Source: Piromyces finnis (taxonomy: Eukaryota > Neocallimastigomycota > Neocallimastigomycetes > Neocallimastigales > Neocallimastigaceae). From it: a stretch of DNA of 64,000 nucleotides. Position numbers and translations under genes: made by a program. The DNA lies in the NCBI GenBank assembly GCA_002104945.1, contig MCFH01000040.1, forward strand, positions 270,501-334,500, in the 5' to 3' direction. The notes beneath the pieces were generated by a model that did not search any database, had not been told where the DNA came from, and saw nothing but the letters and a program-made list of their open reading frames with translations. This document shows, one piece after another, positions 29,338-40,679 of this stretch (position 1 is the stretch's first letter; each line of letters opens with the position of its first letter).

Positions 29338-29817
29338 ATGCGTTTTTCTCTTGTTTGTGGTACTATTATTTCTTTATCTTTAAAGGCTCTTGCTTTACCA
29401 GTTTTAGATGAAAAACCAGTTGTCCTAGTAATTCCATCAACTAAAACTTTAGCCCCAAAAATTTTACCAGTTGTACCAGAAATCCCAGCTCCAAAAACTT
29501 TATCAGAAGCTCCAATTGTTCCAGAAGTTCCAGAAACTCCAGTTGTCCCAACTAGTAAAACTTTACCAGTTAAAACTTTACCAACTATTATTAATGATTT
29601 AATTGCTAAAGAAGGTACTGGAATTCAAAATATTCTAGAAATTCCAGCTCCAAAAGCTTTACCAGAAGCTCCAAAAGTTCCAATTGTTCCAGAAACTCCA
29701 GAAGCACCAGCTGCTTCCATTTCCCCAATTACTAAAACTGTTATTATCAAAACTACAAAGACCTTACCTGTCATTAAAACTACTAAAACTTTATCAATTA
29801 TAATTGAAACTAACTAA
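29338..29817 (+). CDS. Small secreted Pro/Val/Thr-rich repeat protein
   Basis: 159 residues from an ATG. Residues 1-20 (MRFSLVCGTIISLSLKALAL) form a typical signal peptide. The mature part is made of degenerate repeats of the type PEIPAPKTL, PEVPETPVVP and TKTLPV, with almost no aromatic residues and no cysteine after the signal region. This suggests an extended, probably O-glycosylated wall or matrix protein, or a linker-like remnant of a larger secreted protein. I recognise no enzyme domain. It stands alone, 387 bp from the copia LTR. Codon use is richer in GC than the flanks, supporting a real gene. Confidence 0.7.
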   Translation: MRFSLVCGTIISLSLKALALPVLDEKPVVLVIPSTKTLAPKILPVVPEIPAPKTLSEAPIVPEVPETPVVPTSKTLPVKTLPTIINDLIAKEGTGIQNILEIPAPKALPEAPKVPIVPETPEAPAASISPITKTVIIKTTKTLPVIKTTKTLSIIIETN

Positions 29818-31593
29818 ATAAAACAATGCTATTAAAAAAATATAGATATATAAATAATAAATAAGAATTATAGTTTTTTAAATATAAAATGTTAGTTATA
29901 TAAAAACACTAGTAATAAATGTATGCTAACTAAATTTAGTAGTATTAATATTATAAACATAAGCATTAGAAAATAATTTTAATACAATTTATTTTATAAT
30001 AGAGTTTAATAGTAATTAGAATTTATATTTTAATTAAATCCCTAGTTAATCTTATCATTATAAAGTGTTGTGAAAAAATGAAGTTCATAATTAGTTTTTG
30101 TGTAAAATACAATTTCAATGACGTCATAGTCGGTATACTTTATAAAATATTTATAACACATTCATTCATACATTATTAATGCCATTATATTTGTATTTAT
30201 TATATATTTATTTTATTTTTATTTAATATGCATTTTATATTTTTTTTATGTTTATTTTTATTCTTATATATATTATTTTTATTTCATATTTATTATATAT
30301 ATATTTTTATGTTTATTTTTATTTTTATCCTTTTTATATAAATATTTTAAAATATATATACTTTAGTTAAATATATATATATATATATATTTATTACAGG
30401 AGTTACTGTTATTATTATTTATTTTATCACTGTTTTCATTATTATTTTGTCACGAATACTAGTGAAATTACAATTTCAAGATCACTTGGAATTGTGAAAT
30501 CACTTATGAAAATTCAAAATCAACAAACAGTTTATTTTCAAATAAATTATAAAATTTTATTAAGAAATATTTAAAAATTTAGGAAAGGTTAAAATATGAC
30601 CTTAACCCTTAATAATTTTTATAATAAATAACTTTAACCCTTATCGTTAAAATGGAATAAGAAAAAACACGCGTATCTCCTCTGGTTATAATTACGTTCG
30701 TTAGAAAGCCACGCTCGAGACAAACAACATATCTTAAAATCAGGTCAATATCTCTGCTGGTTCACGAGATATTCCAATTTAAAGATATTTTGTTAGCAAT
30801 GATTAATTGTTTATTCAGAGAATGATCACCCCTGATATATCAAACATAAATCATTCACTCAAAGTATAAAAATTATTGTTTAATTAAATCAAAATTATTT
30901 TCCGGAACTAATTAACTTTATTTTATAATAATTATTTCAATAACATAATTTATAATCTTTGAACTAGAGGATTATAATTATTAATATTATATTCAATGAA
31001 TTATATTATAATTAAGAAATAATTAATATTATGAATATTATAAACAATAGTTATTTTTTAATAATTAGGAATAAGTCTTAAGTTTAGTTTAAGTATTATA
31101 AAATATATTATGAATATAATCATGTATTGAAAAGTTATTTTATTATTAAATGTAAAATTACAAATAGTATAAATAGTTTAGAATAGTTATGAAATTAAAA
31201 TCTTTGTAAAGATTATTAACTATAAATTATTAACTATAAATTATTAACTATGAATTATTAACTATGAATTATTAGCTATAGATTATTAACTAGAAATTAT
31301 TAACTATTAATAATAATTAATACTTAATGAGTATTACTACTAAATAATCTTATTATTATATTTTAGCAATATATTATTAAATAAAATAAAAGAAATTATT
31401 TTAACCATAATATATAATTTAATTATTCATTTATAAATCAATTAAGATTATTTTAATAAAACATTTTTTTTTCTAACCTAGTTATCTTTTAACCTTTTAT
31501 TTAATTTGATATTTTAATATTAAATTATAAGTTTAGTAAAACTTTTACATATTTTTATTATTTGGTTATATTTAAATGTATATAAATATACCT
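29818..31593. other. AT-rich spacer with a minisatellite
   Basis: No gene seen. Contains TA-repeat runs (about 30345-30390) and a GC-richer patch at about 30660-30790 (ACACGCGTATCTCCTC and CCACGCTCGAGACAAAC) that may be old repeat debris. At 31208-31315 about seven imperfect copies of a 14-15-bp unit (AATTATTAACTATA) lie in tandem. Confidence 0.5.
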
Positions 31594-31607
31594 TTTAAAT
31601 TAAAAAA

Positions 31608-32164
31608 GTCGTTCCAGTTTTTATCCTGGTTGTTAAGGCGTTTCCTTAGCATACATAAGGCTTCTGGTTCGACCCCGCAGATGTCAGTGCCTGTGGATTT
31701 TCCCACTGGGTTTGCCATGGGTTGGGTTATGATATTCAGGTAAGTATAAATGAACTTTCTAATTTACTACTATGATAATAACACTCGTCTAGCCGGCCTG
31801 AGAGGGTCTAGTGTACATGGTACATTCCAAATTAGAACTTAATAAGTGGTGACTTAGGCTATGCCAAAAACACATAATATTCCTTAATCAATTTAAGTGT
31901 AAACATTAGGGGGCGGTTGACACGTGATCAAATTGACTATAAGAGGCTTAGCATTGTAGTTGTGAAATATCGTACAACGACATGCATCTAATGTACATGG
32001 ATTAAGTGAGCGTCGAAGCTGAAGAAACAGTATGACAGACCAGGAGGGTCACAACCACCTAGCAATAGGAATGAGCCAACGTTTCTCTAAGAACCACCAT
32101 TGGAGCTAACTCTGATCGATGGGAGAAATGCACTCGGAAGTTAAAAAAAAAATAAAAAAAAAAA
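31608..32164 (+). mobile_element. tRNA-derived SINE, complete, with 14-bp TSD
   Basis: 557 bp, markedly richer in GC than its surroundings. The head (31608-31690) is tRNA-like: an A-box-like TGGTTGTTAAGGCG, a 5-bp/7-nt stem-loop (CCTTA/TAAGG) and a B box GGTTCGACCCC. A unique body follows, then a tail that shares about 50 bp (32008-32057) with the end of the LINE ORF at 63134-63185, and an interrupted poly(A). TTTAAATTAAAAAA occurs at both edges (31594-31607 and 32165-32178), the signature of target-primed reverse transcription. Likely transcribed by Pol III and moved by the LINE machinery. No other full copy is in the window. Confidence 0.82.
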
Positions 32165-32178
32165 TTTAAATTAAAAAA

Positions 32179-32602
32179 ATACCTCATTTTACTATTTTTC
32201 AAAAAAAATCAGTTTCAATAAATATTATTAATTATTAACATTTTTATATTATTTTATAGTTGAGTTGGTATTTAAAATATTTTACAATTTTTAACTTGAG
32301 GAAATAATAATAATCTATTTTGAAAATAAATGTAAGAAAGTAGTTGGTTATTTTTAAATTTTATATATTCCTTATAAAATATTAAGGAAGTTAATTTAAA
32401 ATTATTTTAATATTGGCCGCTTTCTTGCTTTCGAATATCATTTTTGCATTTACTTTTTTTCATACATTTATATATTATATTAATAAAGCCAAAAAGTAAG
32501 CTTAATCCAAATACAACAAGTATAAAAAGTCGAATATAGAAATGAATATCCATTTTTTTTTATATTACTTTAATATATTCCTACAAAATAAATACATAAA
32601 AA

Positions 32603-32637
<35 letters not shown>

Positions 32638-33660
32638 TTATTTTATTTTATTTTATTTTATTTTATTTATTACCTTTACGAAAAAATTTATATGCTTGTT
32701 ATTTAAATTTACTCAAACTATATATTATAATTTTTAAGATTAAATATTCTAAAAATTTAAGAAAAATAAAGCTATTTTTATATAAAATAATTAATATACC
32801 TAATGTTCTATTAATGCCTAAATAAATAAAATAATAAATAAGTAATATAATTAAATAAATAAACGTAATATTTAAGTATAATACAATATATATTTTAATT
32901 GTTTTAAATTTTTTTTTAAAAGAAATTAAGTTTTCAATAGCAGCGTAGCGCAGTGGAAGCGTGGTGGGTTCATATATATTAAATATAGATATAATAATTT
33001 TTTTAAAATATATAAAAGTAAATAATTATTTAATATATAATAAGTTATATTTTATTTAATTTATTTTAACCAATTATAGTATATTTTCAAATCTTTTTTT
33101 TTAAAAAAAAAGAAAATAGATTTTTCCTTTTTTCTTTTCTTTTTCTTTTTTTCTTTTTTTTTAAAAAAAAAAAAATAAATATATATATATATATGGGTTT
33201 AATTTCTAATAGTATTCTTATTTTGTTTATAAAATTAAAAGTATATATTATGAAACATTTATTTATATAATAAAAATGAAATAACATATAATAAAAATAT
33301 AATAGTTATATAACTAAATTTGAATATATATATTAAAGAATAATAAATAAATAAAAAAAAAGAATCGTAAAAAAAAATATATATATAATAATAATAATAA
33401 TAAAGTAATAAATAAAAATTCATTAAGTATTCATATTAATATTTAGAAACTAATTACTTTTATTATTTCAAATAATTTTTATTTTATTATTAATAACTAA
33501 TATATATAAATATATGTTATCTATACATTATCAAAAAATTATTATATTTTATTTTTTTGTAATGAATTCAAAAAAAAATATTTAAATTCAAAGGTAGTTA
33601 GAAACGACTCATTCAAAGATAAAATCTTTTAAAAAAAAAAAGGGGGGGAAAACTAAGTAA
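32179..33660. other. AT-rich spacer with simple repeats
   Basis: No protein gene seen. A TTA array followed by a TTTTA array lies at about 32605-32668, and long A/T runs and TA repeats at about 33100-33200 and 33375-33405. The only recognisable functional sequence is the tRNA half at 32939-32974, annotated separately. Confidence 0.5.
32939..32974 (+). pseudogene. 5' half of initiator tRNA-Met
   Basis: The 36 bases beginning AGCAGCGTAGCGCAGTGGAA and ending GGGTTCAT match the 5' half of a eukaryotic initiator tRNA: A at position 1, GCGCAGTGGAAGCG D-arm, anticodon stem and CAT anticodon. Homology stops at the anticodon. The next 100 bp contain no 3' half, so an intron-split tRNA is unlikely. 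It therefore cannot give a tRNA. The break at the anticodon is where half-tRNA retroelement primers are cut. Confidence 0.75.
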
Positions 33661-35394
33661 AAGAATTAATTATTTTGAATTATACAAGTTTGTTAGTAAA
33701 AATGACTTCTTATTATTTCTATTAGGAATTATATTTTCTCTATTATTTAGTTTTTTTTTTTACCTCTTAGGATAAATAGTCTCGGTGATATATTAAGTGT
33801 ATTTTATGATTTGGTATTTAATATGCTTTTAAAAAAAATTACCAAAATTGAAGATGATAATATACTTAAACAGTTTTATGATATAATGTATTTAAATGAG
33901 ACTAATTCATTAGAAAACTTTACGAAGCAATATCCAAAAATAAATATAAATGAAACTTTTAATAGTGATATTTTTATAATCATAATCTTTGTTGTTCTTA
34001 CTTTAACAGAAATAGTGGATTTTAAAAGTCGTAAAGAAATATGGAAAAATATTTATAAATACTTAATTACATATTTAATTATTGGGTTATTATCTTTCAT
34101 TACGGTAGCAATATCTAGAACTAGTTTAGCTATCTTTTCATCAAGACAGGGTATAAAAATTCGTACTTTAACATTTAAATCAGCTATAAGCCAAGATATT
34201 GTTTGACATGAATCTAATAATACAGGGAATTTAATATCAAGATTAATTGGTGATATTTCTTTAGTAGAATCAGGTATAGGAAATACCCTAAATGATTTGA
34301 TAGTAGATACTGTTACTTTTATCACCTGCTATTACTTAGCATTTAGTAATAGTTGGCATTTATCACTCAGAATAGGTATTGTAATTCCAATTATAATTAT
34401 TATATTCAGTTTATTAGCTGTATTTCTGGTTAAATATACCATAAAAAGTAGAAATTTGCATGCGTCAGCTGCTAATGTTGCGTTAGAAGTGATAACTAAA
34501 ATTAAAATAGTATCAGCGTTTGGTATTGAAAAAAATGAAATTAAACGATATAAAAAGTATATTAAAACTGCAAGAAAGTTTGATTTAATTTCAACCATTC
34601 TTATAACATTTTTAATAGGATCAATTTCTTTTATTGTTTATTTTTCATATTTTATTTTATTTAAATATGGTACTTTATATATATATAAAGGAATATTAAC
34701 AGGTTCACAGGTTTATAAAATATTTTTAAGTATCACTTCAGGAACGGCAGGACTTATGCGTTTAACATCAACAATCAGTAGTATGGCTGAATCTACAGCT
34801 GCAGCAAATACAATTTTTAATATCATAGATACAAAGCCAGAAATCTATAACGAAAAAGAAGGAATAATAAAAGATGATTTAAAAGGAAATATTGAATTTA
34901 AGAATGTTTCTTTTTCCTATCCAAATAGGAAAGAAGTTAACGTTTTAAATAATATTTCTTTTACTTGTAAAGAAGAACAAACTATTGGTATAGTCGGAAG
35001 TTCAGGTTCAGGTAAATCTACTATTTTACAATTAATTGAACGTTTCTATAATAAATGTGATGGTGAAATACTTTTGGATGGAATTCCTATAGAACACATA
35101 CAATATACCTTGGCTAAGGTCGCAATTAGGCATCGTTTCTCAAACTCTGATTTTATTCAAAGGAACTATTTATGAAAATATTAATCCTCTAAATAAACAA
35201 GTTGATATGGGACAAATTAAGGAAGCTTAACAATTTTATTGAATCCCTTCCAGACGGATATGACACAAATATAAGTGAACAAGGTTTAAATATTAGCGAA
35301 GGTCAAAAACAAAGATTATGCATTTCAAGAGCTATTTTAAAAAATCCAAAAATATTATTGCTAGATGAAGCAACGTCGTCTTTGTAAGTATTAC
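33661..35394 (+). pseudogene. ABCB-type (P-glycoprotein-like) transporter, decayed
   Basis: This is the first transmembrane domain plus nucleotide-binding domain of an ABC exporter: FELYKF..., several hydrophobic helices, RQGIKIR, Walker A GSSGSGKST (about 34996), ABC signature NISEGQKQR (about 35290) and Walker [12 protein letters not shown] (about 35355-35385). Lesions I can see: a frame change at the T run 33751-33761, TGA at 34204-34206 where the family has Trp (QDIVWHE-like), a frame change near 35115-35125 and another near 35222. Coding stops after Walker B at GTAAGT and no second half follows. Non-functional unless several of these are sequencing errors. Confidence 0.85.
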
Positions 35395-37365
35395 AATTTA
35401 ATTTATATATAATATATATTGTAATAATAAAAATAAAAATCTTATTAAAATAAGTTGAATAATAAAAACGATAATAAGGAAAAAAAAAAATATTAATTCC
35501 AATATTTTAAAATTTATAATTAATATTAGAGATAATAATTCAGAATACCTATTGTATTTTTTATATAAAACTAAAAAAAATATTAATAATATATATTTTA
35601 TTGAGATATAACATTTTTTTAAAAAGTATTTTTGTTTTATCAAAAGTGAACAACCTCATTTTCTATTTTATTAATATATTTATGTTTGTTATAATTAACT
35701 ATGAAATAAAAAAATAATAAATATATTATTTTTTTTATTTTACCAAAAAGTGAGATAATAAATATATTATTATCTCACTTTTTTTTTTTTTTCAAAATGT
35801 ATATTTCTATATTTTTTGGATTGTTGTTATTTTATTATACATAATCATAACATTTTAAAAACATTGGGTTGATTGAAAATAACTTGGTAATTAATTTTAA
35901 TTTGTGTAACAATTGATATAAAATTATTTTTAAAGTTATAAAGATTTTTTAGGTAATTTTTATTTCAAAAATTTAAAACTTTAATTTTTATAATTACTCA
36001 CTAGATTAAAATTTAATTTTAGACAACAGGTTTTTTTTTTTTTCTTTTTCTTTTTTGTATTCTAGTAGAAAAAAACCTAATCAACAACAACAAAAAAAAA
36101 TATATATATAACTAAATTATGTGATAATCTCAACATAATATAATATAAACAATCAAACAAACAAAAAAGTAAAGTTATTTATGAAAAATTATATATTATA
36201 AAAAAAAAAAAAAATTAAATTTTAATTGATGGTATTTTTTTAAAAGTGAAAAAAAAAAAAAAAGTCTTATATATATATTTATAATATTTATTTATGTAAT
36301 ATAAAATGTTAATGTTTATAAAAGTTTTAAAATTAAAATATCATAAAAAATAACTGATGAGTAATATCTATATAATATATTAAAACATTACAAATTATTA
36401 CTTTCTTTTTATTATAATTATTGTTATTGTGTTATTATCATTATTAATCCACATTTATTCTATCCTATTTATTATATTAACATGATATTTTGTTTTATAA
36501 CACTCTATATATAACCATTGTAATATCAATGTAAATAAATACATAAATTTCATAACCTATTTTACACGAAATTTTTATTATATATTCAAGTGTTATATAA
36601 AAAAATATAATATCTCTTTTCTTGTTATTATTATTGTTTTTTTTTTTTTTTTTTTTAATTTTGTACATAATGTATTTGTTATTCTATATATAAGATTATA
36701 TCATTTGTTTATAAACTATAGATAATGACTTACTAATTAAAATTATTTTCCTATTATAAATTTTAATTTCATTAAATAATTTTTAAGCAGTAATTAAATA
36801 AATATCGATTTAAAATATCTATTTATTTACTTTTAGTATTAATGTTTGTTAATTAGATATATTCATATATATATTTTTTTTCTTATATATAATTTATTAA
36901 TTTATTTAATTTGAAATACCCTTTATACTTTTAAATATTTTCCTACAATTTAGCGTTTAATATTTTAATTCATTTACTTCTATATTATGTATATATATTA
37001 TATTAATTACTAAATATTGTTTTTATTTTATTCCTTTGTTATAGTTAATATATTATTAATAAATAATAATTATTTAAAAAAAATAAAAGAATGTATAAAT
37101 AAGATTTTTATACTTATACATATATTCTTTTTTATCCTTTTGGATAATCTATAAATTTTAAAATATTATTATGCAATGAAATGAAATGTGTTATCCTGGT
37201 ATTATGTGTTTAATTATAATAATAAACCATCTTCAAATCTTTTCCACATTTTAAGAAGAGACTATTGTATGATAATAATAATAAGAATAAAAAAAATAGC
37301 AAAAAAAAAAATTAATATTTTTTCTAAAGATATAAATTTGTATATTTTTCATATTTTTAAAAATT
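35395..37365. other. AT-rich spacer, no gene seen
   Basis: Very AT-rich, with inverted runs such as AATAAATATATTATT near 35720-35775 and many homopolymers. GTAAGT at 35385-35390 could be the donor of an ABC transporter intron, but I find no later exon. It probably includes the 3' region of the PEX11-like gene. Confidence 0.5.
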
Positions 37366-38296
37366 TTATACCATAAATCCGGAGATAGATCCAGAAATTG
37401 CTTGAACACCAGCACTCTTATACTATAATTTAAAATTTGGTGATTTATTTAGATTTAATCATAAATATTTTAATAAATTAGTATTATTTATTATAATTAT
37501 TTGAAGAAATAAAGAGTTAAATTATTTAATAATTGAAAAAAATATTTACAGCTTGTGGCCAGCAATCACCAATACAGAAGATAAGATCAAATGTTAACTT
37601 GATAAAGTCATAATAATGACGATTCTTTTCACTAAGGTATTTAATAACATCTTCTTTAGTAGTAGATTCTTCTATGGCTTTGTTGGTAGCTACCATTCTT
37701 TGATAAAGTGAACCGTAGTCAAGCCAAATACCAGTCATCCAAAGTCTTGCTGAATATGGTGAATACTTTTTAGCTAAATCTTTATCTATAACACCAATTT
37801 TTGAAAGACAAATAATATCATCAACAATATCATTAGCGAAACATACGAAACCATCAATAATATCAATGGTAGCCATAATTCTTTGTTGACGATCATATTG
37901 ACTACCGAAAGCTAATGGAATATTGTATATTTTATTTATTGGATCAGTAACATGGAAAAGTCTTAAAAGCTTTCTTGTAATTGAAAATTGAGCAATCATA
38001 GCATTGACATTTTCAGTATATTTGAAACCTTTTTCTCTATTATTAGCATCTGAGGCCCATAACATAGCCTTTGAAAAGTATTGAAAAACTTTAAGAACCT
38101 TATCTCTACCATCAGAAATCAACATTACTTGACGTAAAGTTAAAATTCTTCTAGAGATGTGTCTAAGTAAAGGAGAACGAAGAATAACATATTCTACTAA
38201 AGTAACTGGTGGTCTAATAATTAAATTTTTTGAATCATTTGGAATTTTCTTTTCAACAACATCTGTAGTACTTTGGGCAACGACTTCAGTATTCAT
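37366..38296 (-). CDS. PEX11: Peroxisomal membrane protein PEX11-like
   Basis: Two exons, 38296-37550 and 37422-37366, joined across a 127-bp intron (donor GTAAAT, acceptor TATAG), giving 267 residues. Splicing replaces a meaningless NIFFNY tail with YKSAGVQAISGSISGFMV, a small-residue segment like the C-terminal membrane stretch of PEX11. The core has the family pattern: LISDGRDKVLKVFQYFSKAMLW (given here in two parts: LISDGRDKVLKVFQ, YFSKAMLW), then RKLLRLFH. PEX11 proteins elongate peroxisomal membranes before fission. The family call rests on motif memory. In a presumed anaerobic fungus the peroxisomal role is an open question. Confidence 0.75.
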
Positions 38297-40679
38297 TTTC
38301 TATTTGTGTATTAATAATATTAATCTTTTATATATTATTATTTATATTATTAATAAAAATAAAAAAAGATTAATAATTCATACTTTTTTAATTAATTACT
38401 AAATCTACTTTAACGTTTTAAATTTGTTCTTTAAACAATATATTTTGTTTTTTTTTCGGTTTATTTATAAAAAATATTTTGAAAAAAATAAATAATTTCG
38501 TGTATTTTTATTTGTTGATTTTATTTTTTCTATTATACAAAAATTTCCAAAACTTTTATATTATTCATTTCCATTTTAAATTTTTAAAATTTGTATTAAA
38601 AAATATTAATATATATTAATTTTCAATTATCAATAAATATTTTATATTTATTAATAATACTGTTTAAATAATTATAATATAAAATAGAGCTGTTTCTTTT
38701 TTTATATATCGTATCAAGGTAATATATTTTCAAATGTTATATAATTGTTGATTTTGGAAAAATAAATTATTATTTATTTATTGAGTGAATTTCATTTACA
38801 TTTAAATCATATATATTGTGATATTTTATATTTGTTATATCTTTATTCATTTCCCTTCAGTTTCAGTGGTATATATCCTATTAATTATTATGAATGAGAT
38901 TTAAAATGACTTACTCTTAAATACGTTTACCAAAATTTAAAATAACAATCTTTCAGTTATTACAGATGACGTATTAGTTATATGTTGAAATTTTTAAAAA
39001 TAAAAAAAAGTAAAAAAAAGGAAACTTTTTTATTTTATAATTATAATATAATTTTTTTTAATATATATATTTTTTTAAAAAAAATGTTTAATTGATGAAT
39101 ATATTAATTTAAATGAATCATTATAATTATAATAAATGAATAACTATTATTTATTATTCTAAAATATAATTATAATATATTATTAATATTTAATTTTAAT
39201 ATATATATATAAATATTAGAAAAAATTATTGTCAAATCAAATTTTATATAAAACTATATATAAGAATTTATAATATGAATAATTTATAATTAATTATCAT
39301 TTAATTATTCTAATTATAAAAGAAAGTAAATATTATAAAAAAAAAAAAAAAAGTGATGTTTCAAATATTAAATGAATACATTATATAAAAATTTATTATA
39401 TCTTTGCACTTTACCTGATATCACTATTTTTGATTTTTGATTTTTACTTTTTATGATAGTTGATAATTTAGTTTTTAGTACTTTTAATAATAAAAATTTA
39501 TAAAAAAAAAAAAAGTATTCATCTACATAATGTAGTGCATTAACCAATCATATTGTAATATTATGTAATATTAATTTGAATTTTAAAATAAAGTTTAATA
39601 TTAATTATAAACTCTATTTCTTTACAATACATTATTTATTATAGTAATTTTAGATTACATTATTTTTTGATCAATACTAATTCTATTGATCTAATATATT
39701 GAATCTTGATATATTATCAATACACTATTAATATAATAATTTTATATTGAATATTACAATTTAAATAGAAATATGCAGATAGTAAAAAAAAAAAAAAAAA
39801 GTTGATGTAACATCACCTTAATCTATAAAAATTTAAAAAAAACAATATATTTTAAATTTTAAATTTTTTATATATTGAATAAAGAGGTTTATTGGTTTAA
39901 AATGGCATTTTCATCGCTTTATCTATTGTTGTTGAATGGATGGCCAGATCAGTATCACACCTTTTAAAAGAAAAGGTTCCTTTTTTTTTTTTTAATATTA
40001 AAAATATCATATTTTATATTTTTTATTAGGGGTAGAAAGTGTAATAGGAATCATGACTACCCAAAAACTTTCTCTTTGAAAATGTTATAATTTCAATTAT
40101 AAAAAGAAGAGTATCAATTTTCTTTTTTTAAAAAAAAAAAAAAAAGATATGAAAAATAAAAAATATGTATAGGAGGAATGACTGTATGAATTTCAATTAT
40201 AATTTTTTATTATTAAAATGTAAAAAAGAAATATATATGGGTGTTTAATATAAAGGAATTTGAAATTATATATATAAATTAATATTATTAATTTTTTTTT
40301 TGATTGTATGGTTATAATTATTGGGAAAATATCTATGTTTAGTTTATCAAAGAATAACAAATATTGGGTATTATTATATTTTAGAAGTTTGAATAACTAG
40401 AAACAAACAAGAATAACTAGTATTAGATATTTAAACAATGCCTTTACTGCAGTCATTTTAAATAAAATAAAAGAACAAAAAAAAAGCACAATTCAAAATT
40501 TTTTTTAAAAAAAAAAACTTTCTTTTTATTAATAAATAAAATTAAGATGTTTTACTTTTTAATATAAAAAAATTTTTTTATTAATAATATTTTTTAAAAT
40601 TATTTATTATAAATATATTATTATAATATTGAAAATGAAATATTTATTTTTTTTTTTTTAGTATAATTAAATTTTAGTT
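38297..40679. other. AT-rich spacer, no gene seen
   Basis: Holds the upstream region of the PEX11-like gene and the 3' region of the large gene at 40680-49430. A richer patch at about 39900-40080 (GGATGGCCAGATCAGTATC and GGGGTAGAAAGTG) has no open frame that I can identify. Confidence 0.45.

Noticed and set aside
14259-34206. Reassignment of TGA to Trp, suggested by in-frame TGA at 14259 and 34204
   Set aside because: TGA is the natural stop of the ankyrin gene and the LINE ORF, the copia position is normally Gly, and both reading frames carry other lesions.
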